This document shows, piece after piece, positions 1 to 7,612 of a stretch of 64,000 nt of DNA. Location: positions 1 to 64,000 of the forward strand of contig NZ_JAOBTH010000022.1 in NCBI RefSeq assembly GCF_025215075.1, read 5' to 3'. This DNA is from Tenacibaculum haliotis (GTDB taxonomy: Bacteria > Bacteroidota > Bacteroidia > Flavobacteriales > Flavobacteriaceae). The notes beneath the pieces are model-generated. The model saw only the letters and a program-made list of their open reading frames with translations, was not told the origin of the DNA and did no database searches. The first letter of the stretch is position 1, and each line of letters begins with the position of its first letter. The position numbers and the translations under genes are program-made.

Positions 1-330
1 AACAGCTTAAAGAAAGGCGAAAATTTAGAATTTGTTAAGAGGAAATCAATTGGTTCTTCTCAAAAACAAGCCCAAAAGGATGCTGAAGCTCAAGCTGAAA
101 AAGATGCTGAGGAACAAGCTCAAAAGGATGCTGAAGCTCAAGCTGAAAAAGATGCTGAGGAACAAGCCCAAAAGGATGCTGAAGCTCAAGCTGAAAAAGA
201 TGCTGAGGAACAAGCTCAAAAGGATGCTGAAGCTCAAGCTGAAAAAGATGCTGAGGAACAAGCCCAAAAGGATGCTGAAGCTCAAGCTGAAAAAGATGCA
301 GAGAAAAAAGGAAACACTAAATCTAAATAA
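1..330 (+). CDS. C-terminal part of a prophage protein with five 16-residue charged repeats (5' end outside window)
   Basis: The frame open from base 1 ends in TAA at 328-330. After about 23 non-repetitive residues it carries five tandem copies of a 16-residue unit beginning AQKDAEAQ and continuing AEKDAEEQ, then a short Lys-rich tail. The unit is rich in Ala, Glu, Lys and Gln and should form long charged helices or a coiled coil. It ends 8 bases before the sheath gene, so it belongs to the prophage late operon. Most of the protein lies upstream, and its function is not recognisable from this tail. A head-tail joining or other structural role is possible but not shown. Confidence 0.7.
   Translation, partial: NSLKKGENLEFVKRKSIGSSQKQAQKDAEAQAEKDAEEQAQKDAEAQAEKDAEEQAQKDAEAQAEKDAEEQAQKDAEAQAEKDAEEQAQKDAEAQAEKDAEKKGNTKSK
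70..309 (+). repeat. five tandem 48-bp in-frame repeats
   Basis: Units start at 70, 118, 166, 214 and 262. The first Ala codon alternates GCC, GCT, GCC, GCT, GCC, so a 96-bp pair looks like the unit that was duplicated. The last copy diverges at its 3' end. Near-identity at synonymous sites points to recent expansion or homogenisation by slippage or recombination. Confidence 0.95.
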
Positions 331-338
331 CAACGGTT

Positions 339-1580
339 ATGTCAAATTTAAACGGTGTAAGTATAGGGAAAGGTAAACAAGGAGCTAATATCCTTGGAGG
401 TGCTGATTCGGTAAGTGGAATGATTGTAGGAGCTCCGGCTCCTGCATCTCTTACTCATGATGTTGTAAAGGTAGTTTTCAATATGAAAGATGTTGAAGCT
501 TTAGGTATTACCCAAGAATATGATACTACAAATAAAGTAAACGTACATAGGCATGCTGTTGAGTTTTACAGAGGTGCTGGAGAAGGTACTGAATTGTATA
601 TTATGGTTGTTGATCCTATAACAACAATGAGTGCTATTTGCGAAACTAAAGCAAAAAGTATGTTACCGGTTGCTAAGGGTAAAATAAAACAACTTTCAAT
701 TGCTATTAATGTTCCTGAAGGTGATGTAATTACGATGTTAAACGGAGTTCCTGAAAACGTGTATAATGCAATCCCTAAAGCACAAGCATTAGCCTTATGG
801 GCTTTTGATAATCATATGCCTTGTCAGGTTTTTTTAGAGGGTTATAATTATGGAGGAGAAGCTTCATCAGTAGCTAATTTAAGAGAAATTGAAAATGTAA
901 GAGCAACAAAAGTATCTGTATTCATAGGTCAAGATTATAAGTATGCGAAAACACGTACGGGTAATTGTCAGAAATTTGCAGATGTTGGTACGTTGTTAGG
1001 AATTTGTGCAAAAGCTAAAGTGCATCAAAATGTAGGTAATAACGAAGAATTCAATATTACGGATGCAACAAAAGATGCTTGGATGGAACCAGGACTATCA
1101 TCACATACACCAAACGATCAGGTTTTTGAAGATTTACAAACTTTAGAAGAAAAAGGTTTTCTTTTTGGAGTAGAATATACAGGTATGGCAGGTGTTCGTA
1201 TAAATAACGATCATGTGTGTACGCCTGTTGTTGTAGACGCTGATAATAAGGTAAACGAACATACTATTGCGTATGGTCGTGTTATGGATAAAGCTGTAAG
1301 AGGATTACGAACTGCTTATTTGCCAAAAGTTAAAACAGACTGGGTGGTAAATAAAGATACAGGTAAAATTCCTCCAGGAGTAGTTGTTGCTTTAGAAAAC
1401 ATTGGAGACAAAGTTTTTGAAGATATGGAACAACGTGGTGAAATTACGTATGGTAAAACATCTGTAGATAAAGATAGTGATCTGATTGTGTCTAAAGAGT
1501 TGAAAGTTTCATTTGTAGCAATCCCTAAAGGATCTATTGGAGAAATTAAAGGAACTATTAATTTAAAAACACAAGTATAA
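339..1580 (+). CDS. contractile phage tail sheath protein (DUF2586-like)
   Basis: This 413-residue protein probably forms the contractile sheath around the tail tube. The Gly/Ala-rich N-terminus (VSIGKGKQGANILGG) and overall length fit the DUF2586 sheath group of HP1-like and Bacteroidota prophages. The context agrees: its stop overlaps the start of a small tube-like protein, followed by a frameshifted chaperone and baseplate genes, the L-M-Y order of Mu. No signal peptide or membrane segment is visible. The assignment rests on remembered family resemblance plus gene order, and a profile search would settle it. Confidence 0.75.
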   Translation: MSNLNGVSIGKGKQGANILGGADSVSGMIVGAPAPASLTHDVVKVVFNMKDVEALGITQEYDTTNKVNVHRHAVEFYRGAGEGTELYIMVVDPITTMSAICETKAKSMLPVAKGKIKQLSIAINVPEGDVITMLNGVPENVYNAIPKAQALALWAFDNHMPCQVFLEGYNYGGEASSVANLREIENVRATKVSVFIGQDYKYAKTRTGNCQKFADVGTLLGICAKAKVHQNVGNNEEFNITDATKDAWMEPGLSSHTPNDQVFEDLQTLEEKGFLFGVEYTGMAGVRINNDHVCTPVVVDADNKVNEHTIAYGRVMDKAVRGLRTAYLPKVKTDWVVNKDTGKIPPGVVVALENIGDKVFEDMEQRGEITYGKTSVDKDSDLIVSKELKVSFVAIPKGSIGEIKGTINLKTQV

Positions 1581-1996
1581 TGTCATCAATTATAAGAAAC
1601 GGAAAAGCATACGATTCGGCAGATGTAAAAGTTCAGATTAATGGTTTTCCTATCGAGGTTAGTAAAATCTCTTACGGTAACGAACAGGACAATCAATTAA
1701 ATTACTCATTAGGTGCCAATCCGACTTCTTGGTCTAAAGGTAAAATTAAACCAAACGCATCTATAGGAATAGCAATGCATGATATTACGCCTTTCGAGGT
1801 AGCGTCTCGTGGGAGTATATTAGATATTAAACCCTTTTTTGTTACAGTTGAATTTGTAAATGAATACAACATTATTGTTGTTGATACAATTTTAGCAAAA
1901 TTCCAATCAGAAGGACGTGATGTAACTGGAGATATGGGCTTAATGAAAGACTATGATTTGTTTGCCTTAGAGGTAAAATTAAACGTAGCATCTTAA
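1580..1996 (+). CDS. probable phage tail tube protein
   Basis: This 138-residue protein is directly downstream of the sheath gene, with the start codon overlapping the sheath stop by one base. Small beta-rich proteins in this position (Mu gpM, HP1 DUF2597-like) form the inner tail tube. The sequence has alternating hydrophobic residues, a motif around residues 20-50 (INGFPIEVSKISYGNEQ), and no Cys, signal or TM segment. The call comes mainly from position and size; direct sequence recognition is weak. Confidence 0.6.
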   Translation: MSSIIRNGKAYDSADVKVQINGFPIEVSKISYGNEQDNQLNYSLGANPTSWSKGKIKPNASIGIAMHDITPFEVASRGSILDIKPFFVTVEFVNEYNIIVVDTILAKFQSEGRDVTGDMGLMKDYDLFALEVKLNVAS

Positions 1997-2023
1997 TTAA
2001 ATAACACTTAAACAATAGTTAAA

Positions 2024-2347
2024 ATGGCTTTAAAAAAAGTTAGTAAAGAAGTTAAAGAAACGCTTAAAAAAGAGCACGGAGATAAATTAAAATCATTGAT
2101 TTTACCATTAGACGATATGAATATCGATGAGATGGAGGTTTTAGCAATTATTCCTAAAAGGAGTGTTGTGGGGCAAACAATGAAATTTATGCAAACAGAC
2201 CCCAAAAAGGGACAAGAAATTTTAGTTAAAAATTGTTTGGTAACAGGAAAAGAAGAAGTATTAAATGATGATGCTTTGTTTTATGCAGCAGCAGGTTTAT
2301 TAACTGACTTAATTCCGATTCGCCAGGGAAAGTTTGGGAAAGTCTAG
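2024..2347 (+). CDS. phage tail assembly chaperone, zero-frame product (G-like)
   Basis: This 107-residue, Lys-rich, mostly helical protein sits between the tube and baseplate genes, where contractile and lambdoid tails encode the chaperone that coats the tape measure. Its last codons carry a -1 frameshift signal at 2326-2364, so it should be the abundant unshifted product. A minority of ribosomes would continue into the frame ending at 2529. The TAG stop at 2345-2347 lies inside the stimulatory hairpin. Confidence 0.7.
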   Translation: MALKKVSKEVKETLKKEHGDKLKSLILPLDDMNIDEMEVLAIIPKRSVVGQTMKFMQTDPKKGQEILVKNCLVTGKEEVLNDDALFYAAAGLLTDLIPIRQGKFGKV

Positions 2348-2364
2348 AGCGGTGCTCTAGACTT
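2326..2364 (+). promoter_or_regulatory. programmed -1 ribosomal frameshift signal
   Basis: A slippery heptamer G GGA AAG (2326-2332) lies in the X XXY YYZ phase of the upstream frame and is the same heptamer as in lambda G/GT. A 7-base spacer follows. Then comes a perfect 11-bp stem, AAGTCTAGAGC (2340-2350) with GCTCTAGACTT (2354-2364), closed by loop GGT. All three elements of a classical signal are present. Efficiency cannot be read from sequence. Confidence 0.85.
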
Positions 2365-2529
2365 AACGAAGAGGAAGGTGCTGATTTGTATTTGAAAGCA
2401 GATGCGCTAATTAGTCATTTTTTGCATATTCCTTTTCCTGAAGCCTTAAACGATGATACTTGGGCTGTAAAATGGGCGCAAATAAATTGGTTAGCAAGTG
2501 TAGGAATTTTATCGATTAAACAAAAGTAA
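2332..2529 (+). CDS. T-like C-terminal extension of tail chaperone, reached by -1 frameshift
   Basis: Shifting back one base after AAG (2330-2332) gives an open frame of 65 codons beginning GTT TGG GAA AGT and ending in TAA at 2527-2529. The fused protein would have 103 + 65 = 168 residues. The extension includes ESLERCSRLNEEEG and an aromatic C-terminal half with several Trp. It has no good start codon of its own at its beginning. Its stop overlaps the next ATG as TAATG, so this stretch is coding and not an intergenic gap. Confidence 0.75.
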   Translation, partial: VWESLERCSRLNEEEGADLYLKADALISHFLHIPFPEALNDDTWAVKWAQINWLASVGILSIKQK

Positions 2530-3128
2530 TGAGTAACGGAAAAGCCATCATTGTAAATTTAGCAGCACGTTATGCGGCGGCTTTTGGTGTAGTTGCAATC
2601 AGTAAGTTTTTAAACGCAAAAGTACTTTACACCGAAGATAACAAGTATAATGTTGATGTTGATGATGTTTATGAAGCAGAAACTGAAACAATTACTTTTA
2701 AATATGATGGTCAGGAGTTAGGTTTTGGAAAGATGCTTACTGGAGATAATGATACTATTTATGCACCTCCGTTAATGGTTAGTTTCTCTAGAGATAAAAA
2801 CTTAATTGAAACAGAGGTTTCAGGGAGTGATAATTTAGTAGTTGAACGTTGGGGAACAAAACCTTGGGCTATTGATATTCGTGGTATTATAATCGATGTA
2901 GAAAATCGGCAATACCCAAAAGATAAAATCAGCCAATTATCTCGTTTTTTCGAACATAACAACATTATTAAAGTTATTGGTGAGCAATTTTATGATAAAG
3001 ACATTGATAGTGTTTATTTAACAGCTGTTTCAATTACTCCTGTAGAGGGTTTTGGGGATACAATACAGTTTAGTTTATCGGCTAGAAGTGTTAAGGGTGT
3101 TAATTATACACTTTTAAAACCTTTGTAA
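2529..3128 (+). CDS. phage tail/baseplate protein, DUF6046-like
   Basis: This 199-residue protein starts within the stop of the frameshifted chaperone and ends one base before the hub-like gene. It resembles the small proteins called DUF6046 in Bacteroidota prophages, which sit where gp53/LysM-type adaptor proteins occur between tail tube and hub. Charged beta-rich segments such as TITFKYDGQELGFG are seen, with no membrane segment. It is far too short to be a tape measure protein. The exact role is inferred from position. Confidence 0.5.
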   Translation: MSNGKAIIVNLAARYAAAFGVVAISKFLNAKVLYTEDNKYNVDVDDVYEAETETITFKYDGQELGFGKMLTGDNDTIYAPPLMVSFSRDKNLIETEVSGSDNLVVERWGTKPWAIDIRGIIIDVENRQYPKDKISQLSRFFEHNNIIKVIGEQFYDKDIDSVYLTAVSITPVEGFGDTIQFSLSARSVKGVNYTLLKPL

Positions 3129-4130
3129 ATGAATTACTTGTATTACAATATCGATGTAAGAATTACGATTAATGATGCGATACAGTTTTCCGCAGTAGAA
3201 TCTATTTATATAGAGAGTACTATAGACAAATTTTCTGATACAGCAAAAATAACACTTCCTAGAGAGTTTAAAAATGCTCAAGAAAAAGGGAAAAGTTTAT
3301 CACTTGTTCAGAAGAATTTACTAGAGCTAATTAAGTCTGGAGATAAAATAACAATTGAAGCTGGTTACAATAATGAGCTTGTTACTGAATTTGAAGGTTA
3401 CATAGATGAAATAGGTGCTGATATTCCTTTATTATTGATTTGTGAAGACGAAATGTATCAGCTGAAAAAGAAAGAAAAAATTAATAAAACTTTCGCTTCA
3501 GTAAAATTAGATGCCTTATTACAATTCATTGCTCCAGATTATAAAATTGAAGCGTTAAACATATCTCTTGGTAAGTTTATGATTGAGAATGCAACGCCTT
3601 ATAAGGTTATTCAGGAGTTAAAGAAACAATACGGTATTCGATGTTATTTTAAGAATAAAACTTTGGTAGCTGGCCTTGCTGTTGATTTTAAACCATCAGT
3701 ATCACATGATTTTGTTTTTGGAAGAAATATCCGAAAATCAAATAGTTTAAAGTATGCAACCAAAGAACAACGTAAAAGATTTTACAAAGGTATAAGCCAT
3801 GAAACAGGAACCTCAAAAAAGGTAACTTATGAATATGGCGACAAAAGTGGCGATCACAGAACCTTGCATTTGCCTTTAAACTTATCTGAAAGTGAGGTAA
3901 AAGAATGGGTTCACAAAACACACGATAGTAATGTGTATGATGGATACGGAGGAAGTATAGAAAGTTGGGCTATTCCTTTTACCAAAGCAGGAGATAGTGC
4001 CAAATTAACAGATCCTAATTATCCTGATAAACACCGAGACATGGTGCTTTTTATTGAAAGTGTTGTAGTGAGTATTAATAAATCTGACGGATATAAACGA
4101 ACAAATAAGTTGTCCTTTAAAATCAAATAA
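3129..4130 (+). CDS. baseplate hub protein, gpD/gpP-like
   Basis: This 333-residue protein is probably the baseplate hub that caps the tail tube and carries the spike (P2 gpD, Mu gpP, T4 gp27 group). The N-terminal half has the hub-like phrase SGDKITIEAGYNNELVTEFE at about residues 70-100. It is followed by a region that begins DEMYQLKKKEK, as in late-control-D proteins. The tail operon continues without gaps: the previous stop is adjacent, and the next ATG begins two bases after this stop. Confidence 0.6.
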   Translation: MNYLYYNIDVRITINDAIQFSAVESIYIESTIDKFSDTAKITLPREFKNAQEKGKSLSLVQKNLLELIKSGDKITIEAGYNNELVTEFEGYIDEIGADIPLLLICEDEMYQLKKKEKINKTFASVKLDALLQFIAPDYKIEALNISLGKFMIENATPYKVIQELKKQYGIRCYFKNKTLVAGLAVDFKPSVSHDFVFGRNIRKSNSLKYATKEQRKRFYKGISHETGTSKKVTYEYGDKSGDHRTLHLPLNLSESEVKEWVHKTHDSNVYDGYGGSIESWAIPFTKAGDSAKLTDPNYPDKHRDMVLFIESVVVSINKSDGYKRTNKLSFKIK

Positions 4131-4131
4131 A

Positions 4132-4674
4132 ATGAAGTTTAAATACTATTTAATAGTTTTTTTAAGTGTGTTTCTTTTAAGCTGTGCTACGGTTCCGAAA
4201 CCACTAGAAACAACGACTATTGAAACTAATAAAATCATAAAAGAAATTATAAAAGACACTGTTTTTATAACAAAAAAAGACAGTTCTTATTATAAGGCAT
4301 ATATAAGATGTGTCAATAATGAACCCGTAATTGTTGGTCAACAAAAAACAAGGCAATCAGATTATAAAAAAGTATTTCCAAAAGCAGTGTCTGGTAAGTT
4401 TTTAGAGCCTCCAAATGTTCATTTAAAAAACAATGTTTTAAGTGTAAGTTGTAAAGCTGAAGCACAGCGACTTTTTGTAAAATGGAAAGAACAACATATT
4501 CAAGAACAATCCAATAAAACTAAAACAATAGTATTACCACCAAAATTAATTGAAAAAGAATTGAGTTGGTGGCAGCAGCTTTGGATTGTTTTAGGTAAAA
4601 TTTTTCAAGGCATAATAATATTTTGGGTTTTAAGTAAAATACCATGGAGAAATTTCTTGAAGCTGTTGCCTTAA
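4132..4674 (+). CDS. probable one-piece (unimolecular) spanin lipoprotein
   Basis: This 180-residue protein has an N-terminal lipoprotein signal (lipobox LLSC, Cys at about residue 18) and a C-terminal membrane helix at about 150-170. That would tether it to the outer membrane at one end and the inner membrane at the other. This topology is that of unimolecular spanins such as T1 gp11, which fuse the two membranes as the last step of lysis. The middle is polar and extended. It overlaps the next gene by 31 bases. The function is inferred from topology and prophage context, as no homologous motif is recognised. Confidence 0.55.
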   Translation: MKFKYYLIVFLSVFLLSCATVPKPLETTTIETNKIIKEIIKDTVFITKKDSSYYKAYIRCVNNEPVIVGQQKTRQSDYKKVFPKAVSGKFLEPPNVHLKNNVLSVSCKAEAQRLFVKWKEQHIQEQSNKTKTIVLPPKLIEKELSWWQQLWIVLGKIFQGIIIFWVLSKIPWRNFLKLLP

Positions 4675-5108
4675 TAGGTGAAAAACCTTTAACAACTAGT
4701 GTTGGTAAAGTAGTGAAAATTACAGGAGATACTTGTGAGGTAGAAAGAGAGCATTTACCAAAGTTGTTAGATGTTCGTTTAAATGCTGTGGTTGGTAGTT
4801 TTGAAAGTTCTTTTGTTATTTATCCAAAAATAAGTTCGGAAGTGTTAGTTGCAGCAGTTGAAAAGAACCCACAAGAAACTGCAATTGTAAAATATACAGA
4901 AATTGATAAAGTTGCTATTAAAATTGATGCTTTTGAATTTGATGTAGATAAACAAGGGCTAACAGTTAAAAACAAAGGAGAAAGTTTTAAAACGATTGTT
5001 AATGATCTGATTGACGAGCTGAATAAGATTTTAGTTATACAAGGAAACACAATTAATGTTCCGGCTATGAATGCAATTAAAGAACGATTTAATAAAGTGT
5101 TAAAATAA
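4644..5108 (+). CDS. probable baseplate spike/assembly protein V-like
   Basis: This 154-residue protein lies between the hub and the gp25-like gene, the usual place of gpV/gp45 spike proteins. Residues about 15-75 read like a small OB-type beta barrel (VGKVVKITGDTCEVE followed by a segment ending VLVAAVE), as at the start of gpV-type spikes. The C-terminus is helical (SFKTIVNDLIDELNKIL), typical of spike-associated proteins in this phylum. The start overlaps the spanin gene, suggesting translational coupling. No metal-binding apex motif is seen. Confidence 0.5.
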   Translation: MEKFLEAVALIGEKPLTTSVGKVVKITGDTCEVEREHLPKLLDVRLNAVVGSFESSFVIYPKISSEVLVAAVEKNPQETAIVKYTEIDKVAIKIDAFEFDVDKQGLTVKNKGESFKTIVNDLIDELNKILVIQGNTINVPAMNAIKERFNKVLK

Positions 5109-5320
5109 TGCCATTAACTAAACAACAATTAGCGGATAAACTATTTCAGATTCGTGAGGAATATTCAAATGACTCTAATGTAGATCCTGCAGCAGCTCGT
5201 AGAGAAATGGCAGATAAGGAAGCACAAGCAATTAACGATTTTATTATTGATAGAGTTACGGAAGTTACCGGAACAAGTGTTTCGGGAGGTGCAGTTACAG
5301 GAGCAGGAAAAATTAAGTAA
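5108..5320 (+). CDS. small prophage protein of unknown function
   Basis: This 70-residue protein is translated in the tail operon: its ATG overlaps the previous stop (TAATG), and the next gene starts two bases after its stop. The N-terminal two thirds are helical and charged, and the C-terminus is Gly/Ser/Ala/Thr-rich (TGTSVSGGAVTGAG). No family is recognised. Its position between a spike-like and a gp25-like gene suggests a small baseplate component. Confidence 0.55.
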   Translation: MPLTKQQLADKLFQIREEYSNDSNVDPAAARREMADKEAQAINDFIIDRVTEVTGTSVSGGAVTGAGKIK

Positions 5321-5322
5321 TT

Positions 5323-5607
5323 ATGGTAGATTTTCTTTTAGATGAAAACGGTGACTTAGCTATTGAAAATGGTGACTTTGTTTTAGGCGAAACAGATCAG
5401 CAAAATGTTGAACTCCTTTTGTTTTCTAATAAAGGAGAATTTAAAGAATTTCCTTTAGTTGGTTTTGGAGCTATTAACTACATAAAAAGTAATGTTTCTG
5501 AAATAGAGTTTAAACGTGATTTAAAAATACAACTAGAGTACATCGGTTATGATAACCCTATAATTGATTTAAGTAATGGCTTTGAAGCCTTAAAAATTGA
5601 AGTTTAA
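5323..5607 (+). CDS. baseplate wedge protein, gpW/gp25-like
   Basis: At 94 residues this matches the gp25/gpW wedge family in size and layout: an N-terminal segment DFLLDENGDLAIENGDF, a central KGEFKEFPLVGFGAINYI, and a short hydrophilic end. Flavobacterial prophage versions share the opening with alternating DLAIENGDF. It links the hub to gpJ-like wedges. Its ATG follows the previous stop by two bases, and its stop overlaps the next ATG. The neighbourhood supports the call. Confidence 0.6.
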   Translation: MVDFLLDENGDLAIENGDFVLGETDQQNVELLLFSNKGEFKEFPLVGFGAINYIKSNVSEIEFKRDLKIQLEYIGYDNPIIDLSNGFEALKIEV

Positions 5608-6044
5608 TGTTACAATTTATACAAGAAAATTTATCACAAATATTAGGTTACACTTTAGGTACTGGAGGTGTTGTAATGGCTATAATAGAACGCAGAAAAA
5701 ATACAGCAATCACAAAAGGAGTTGAAGCAGATGTAGAAAGTAAAGAGATTGATAACGGTTCAAAAGTTATTGACATGTATAAAAAAGCTCTAGATGATTT
5801 GCCTAATAGATATGAGAAAAAGTATCAAGAAACATCTGAATTGTGGGAACGTAAGTTTCAAATGATGACTCAAGAAATGACGCAGTTGGAAGGAGCTTAT
5901 CAACGAAAAAACAAATTATTAGAAGATGAAATAAAGTTGAAAAATAAGTTTATTTCTAGTTTAAAGAGAGAGTTGAGAGAAAAAGACAATGAAAACAGAT
6001 TGTTAAAACAACAACTTAAAGATGCAAATAACAGTACTAAATAG
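5607..6044 (+). CDS. prophage protein with one membrane helix and long coiled coil
   Basis: This 145-residue protein has one hydrophobic segment at about residues 8-28 (ILGYTLGTGGVVMAIIE). A long charged helical region from about 60 to 140 follows, with heptad-like spacing and many Lys, Glu and Gln. It could be a lysis accessory or holin-like protein, or a membrane-anchored tail factor. No known family is recognised. Its start overlaps the gp25-like stop, and its end overlaps the LysM gene by 23 bases, so it belongs to the late operon. Confidence 0.5.
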   Translation: MLQFIQENLSQILGYTLGTGGVVMAIIERRKNTAITKGVEADVESKEIDNGSKVIDMYKKALDDLPNRYEKKYQETSELWERKFQMMTQEMTQLEGAYQRKNKLLEDEIKLKNKFISSLKRELREKDNENRLLKQQLKDANNSTK

Positions 6045-6321
6045 ACAGTCTTTTTTAGATGTAGCTGTATTGATAACAGGTAGCGTAGAAAATGCTTTTA
6101 AAATTGCTAACGCAAATAATAAAGCGCCAAGTGAAACAATTAATGCTGGAGATAAAATTACAATTCCTCCTGGAGTAATTCTTAACAAGGATATAGTAAA
6201 TCATTATAAAGAAGAAGAAATACTCCCGGCAACTGGGTTAACACAAGAACACAAAGACACCATAACAGGCTGCGAAGGAATAGGCTGTTGGGCAATAGGA
6301 ATCGATTTTAAAGTAAGCTAA
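6022..6321 (+). CDS. small LysM-like tail protein (gpX-like)
   Basis: This 99-residue protein has an N-terminal stretch, residues about 8-52, that reads as a LysM fold: DVAVLITGSVENAFKIAN followed by a loop and GDKITIPPG. P2 gpX-type tail proteins have one such domain next to baseplate genes. The rest contains two Cys in GCEGIGCWAIGIDF. It overlaps the preceding gene by 23 bases, and the J-like gene starts directly after its stop. A peptidoglycan-binding role is less likely than a structural one, given its baseplate location. Confidence 0.55.
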   Translation: MQITVLNRQSFLDVAVLITGSVENAFKIANANNKAPSETINAGDKITIPPGVILNKDIVNHYKEEEILPATGLTQEHKDTITGCEGIGCWAIGIDFKVS

Positions 6322-7158
6322 ATGAGTACAGTACAACAAATAAAAAACGAAATGATTGCGGTTAAGGAAAACGAAACCGCATTGGCAGGACTTACCAGCA
6401 CAAGCAAAGTATCTATTTGGTTGCATTTGTTGTATATAGTGGCGGTTTGTGTGGGCGATTTAAAACAGTATTTCAGCAGCCATAGAACCTATATAGATGA
6501 GCGTTTGGCAAATCAAAAATCAGGTACATTGCCGTGGTACAGAAGTATGGCATTGGCTTTTCAATACGGATTCGATTTAATAACAGATACCGATACGTTT
6601 GATAATAACAATGCAGACGAACAGGCAATAGAAGATTCTAAAATAATAAAATATGCAGCTGTTAATGAAGGAGATAAACCAGGAACAATAGTAATAAAAG
6701 TAGCTACTGAAGAAAGCGGAAAATTAGCAATACTAACACCTGAAGCAGAAACATCAGTAAAGCAATATTTTAAAGAAATAGGTTTTGCAGGTGATAGAAT
6801 TACCATCATTAACCATTTGGCAGATAAACTGTTTTTAAACATCCGCATATATATAGACCCGTTAGTGTTAGAAGTCAACGGAATGTCAAAACTAAACGGA
6901 AACAAACCTGTTGAAGAGGCTTTGCAGGAATTTATGAAAGAATTGCCGTTTAACGGAGAAATGCTTTTGCAAAGCATGGTAGATAAACTACAGGTTGTTG
7001 AAGGTGTAAAGGTGGCGCATTTGGTAGAAATAAAAAGTAGTTCGTTGGATGCTGTTGGCGGAAACCACGGAACACCACAAGTAATAGAAGTTAGCAAGAT
7101 ACCTTTAAGTGGTTATTTTGAGATTGAAACCTTTGATAATATTAACTATGTGGTATAG
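6322..7158 (+). CDS. baseplate J-like wedge protein
   Basis: This 278-residue protein fits the smaller baseplate J-like proteins seen in Bacteroidota prophages. It has a helical N-terminus, a central domain with YFKEIGFAGDRITIINH, and a C-terminal beta region ending near EVSKIPLSGYFEIE. That ending (predicted value type, then a short beta tail) is typical of gpJ proteins. It follows the gp25-like and LysM genes, as in P2/Mu order. The next gene starts inside its last codons. Confidence 0.55.
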   Translation: MSTVQQIKNEMIAVKENETALAGLTSTSKVSIWLHLLYIVAVCVGDLKQYFSSHRTYIDERLANQKSGTLPWYRSMALAFQYGFDLITDTDTFDNNNADEQAIEDSKIIKYAAVNEGDKPGTIVIKVATEESGKLAILTPEAETSVKQYFKEIGFAGDRITIINHLADKLFLNIRIYIDPLVLEVNGMSKLNGNKPVEEALQEFMKELPFNGEMLLQSMVDKLQVVEGVKVAHLVEIKSSSLDAVGGNHGTPQVIEVSKIPLSGYFEIETFDNINYVV

Positions 7159-7612
7159 TATCGATTTTTATAAATGGGCAGTATTATTATTAATTACTAG
7201 GTTACGTAAACCAAAAATGATAGCATTTACAAAAAGCTTGGTGGCTCCAATTGTGAATTTGCATTATGAGTTTTTACAACGCAAAACGGCTGATGAATTT
7301 ATAATTAACCACAACGGACAAGTATGTTATTTGCGTAAAGCGTTAAACGATGTTTTTGATGCCGATTTAAGGCGCATAGAAATAGGAGATGGAAACCAAT
7401 TTGATCGACAATACATTTATACACAATCAGAACAAAAGCCAGTGTTTTTAGGTAAAATGTTTTTGAGAGATAGAACTGATTATGCGGATACTGGTGTAGA
7501 TTTTATAGTATATGTACCCAATACTATTGTGCTATCACGAAAGGTAGAGCTAGATAAATGGATACACATTTTTAAAAAAGGAGTTAAACGATATAAAATA
7601 ATAGGAAGATAA
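7148..7612 (+). CDS. prophage tail protein of unknown family, gpI position
   Basis: The reading frame is open from 7109, but the ATG at 7148 (MWYSIDFYKW) overlaps the J-like stop by 11 bases and is the more natural start, giving 154 residues. It lies between the J-like gene and the fibres, where P2 gpI-type proteins connect the baseplate to tail fibres. The C-terminal half includes VDFIVYVPNTIVLSRKVEL. No motif allows a firm family call. Confidence 0.5.
   Translation: MWYSIDFYKWAVLLLITRLRKPKMIAFTKSLVAPIVNLHYEFLQRKTADEFIINHNGQVCYLRKALNDVFDADLRRIEIGDGNQFDRQYIYTQSEQKPVFLGKMFLRDRTDYADTGVDFIVYVPNTIVLSRKVELDKWIHIFKKGVKRYKIIGR

Noticed and set aside
70-309. CRISPR array or minisatellite
   Set aside because: Period is exactly 48 bases with no unique spacers, and all copies are in one open frame, so it is a coding repeat.
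32-376. 114-residue Lys/Leu-rich open frame across the repeat array, and its minus-strand mirror
   Set aside because: It is an out-of-frame reading of the 48-bp repeats. The true frame ends in TAA at 330 and gives balanced Ala/Glu/Lys/Gln units; repeats without stops generate shadows.
2336-2342. Second GGGAAAG heptamer
   Set aside because: In the upstream frame it is read GGG AAA G, which is not the X XXY YYZ phase. Only the first copy at 2326 can support a -1 shift.
6561-7097. 178-residue minus-strand frame inside the J-like gene
   Set aside because: Antisense shadow of a gene in a tight operon, with low-complexity Ser-rich product and no start context.
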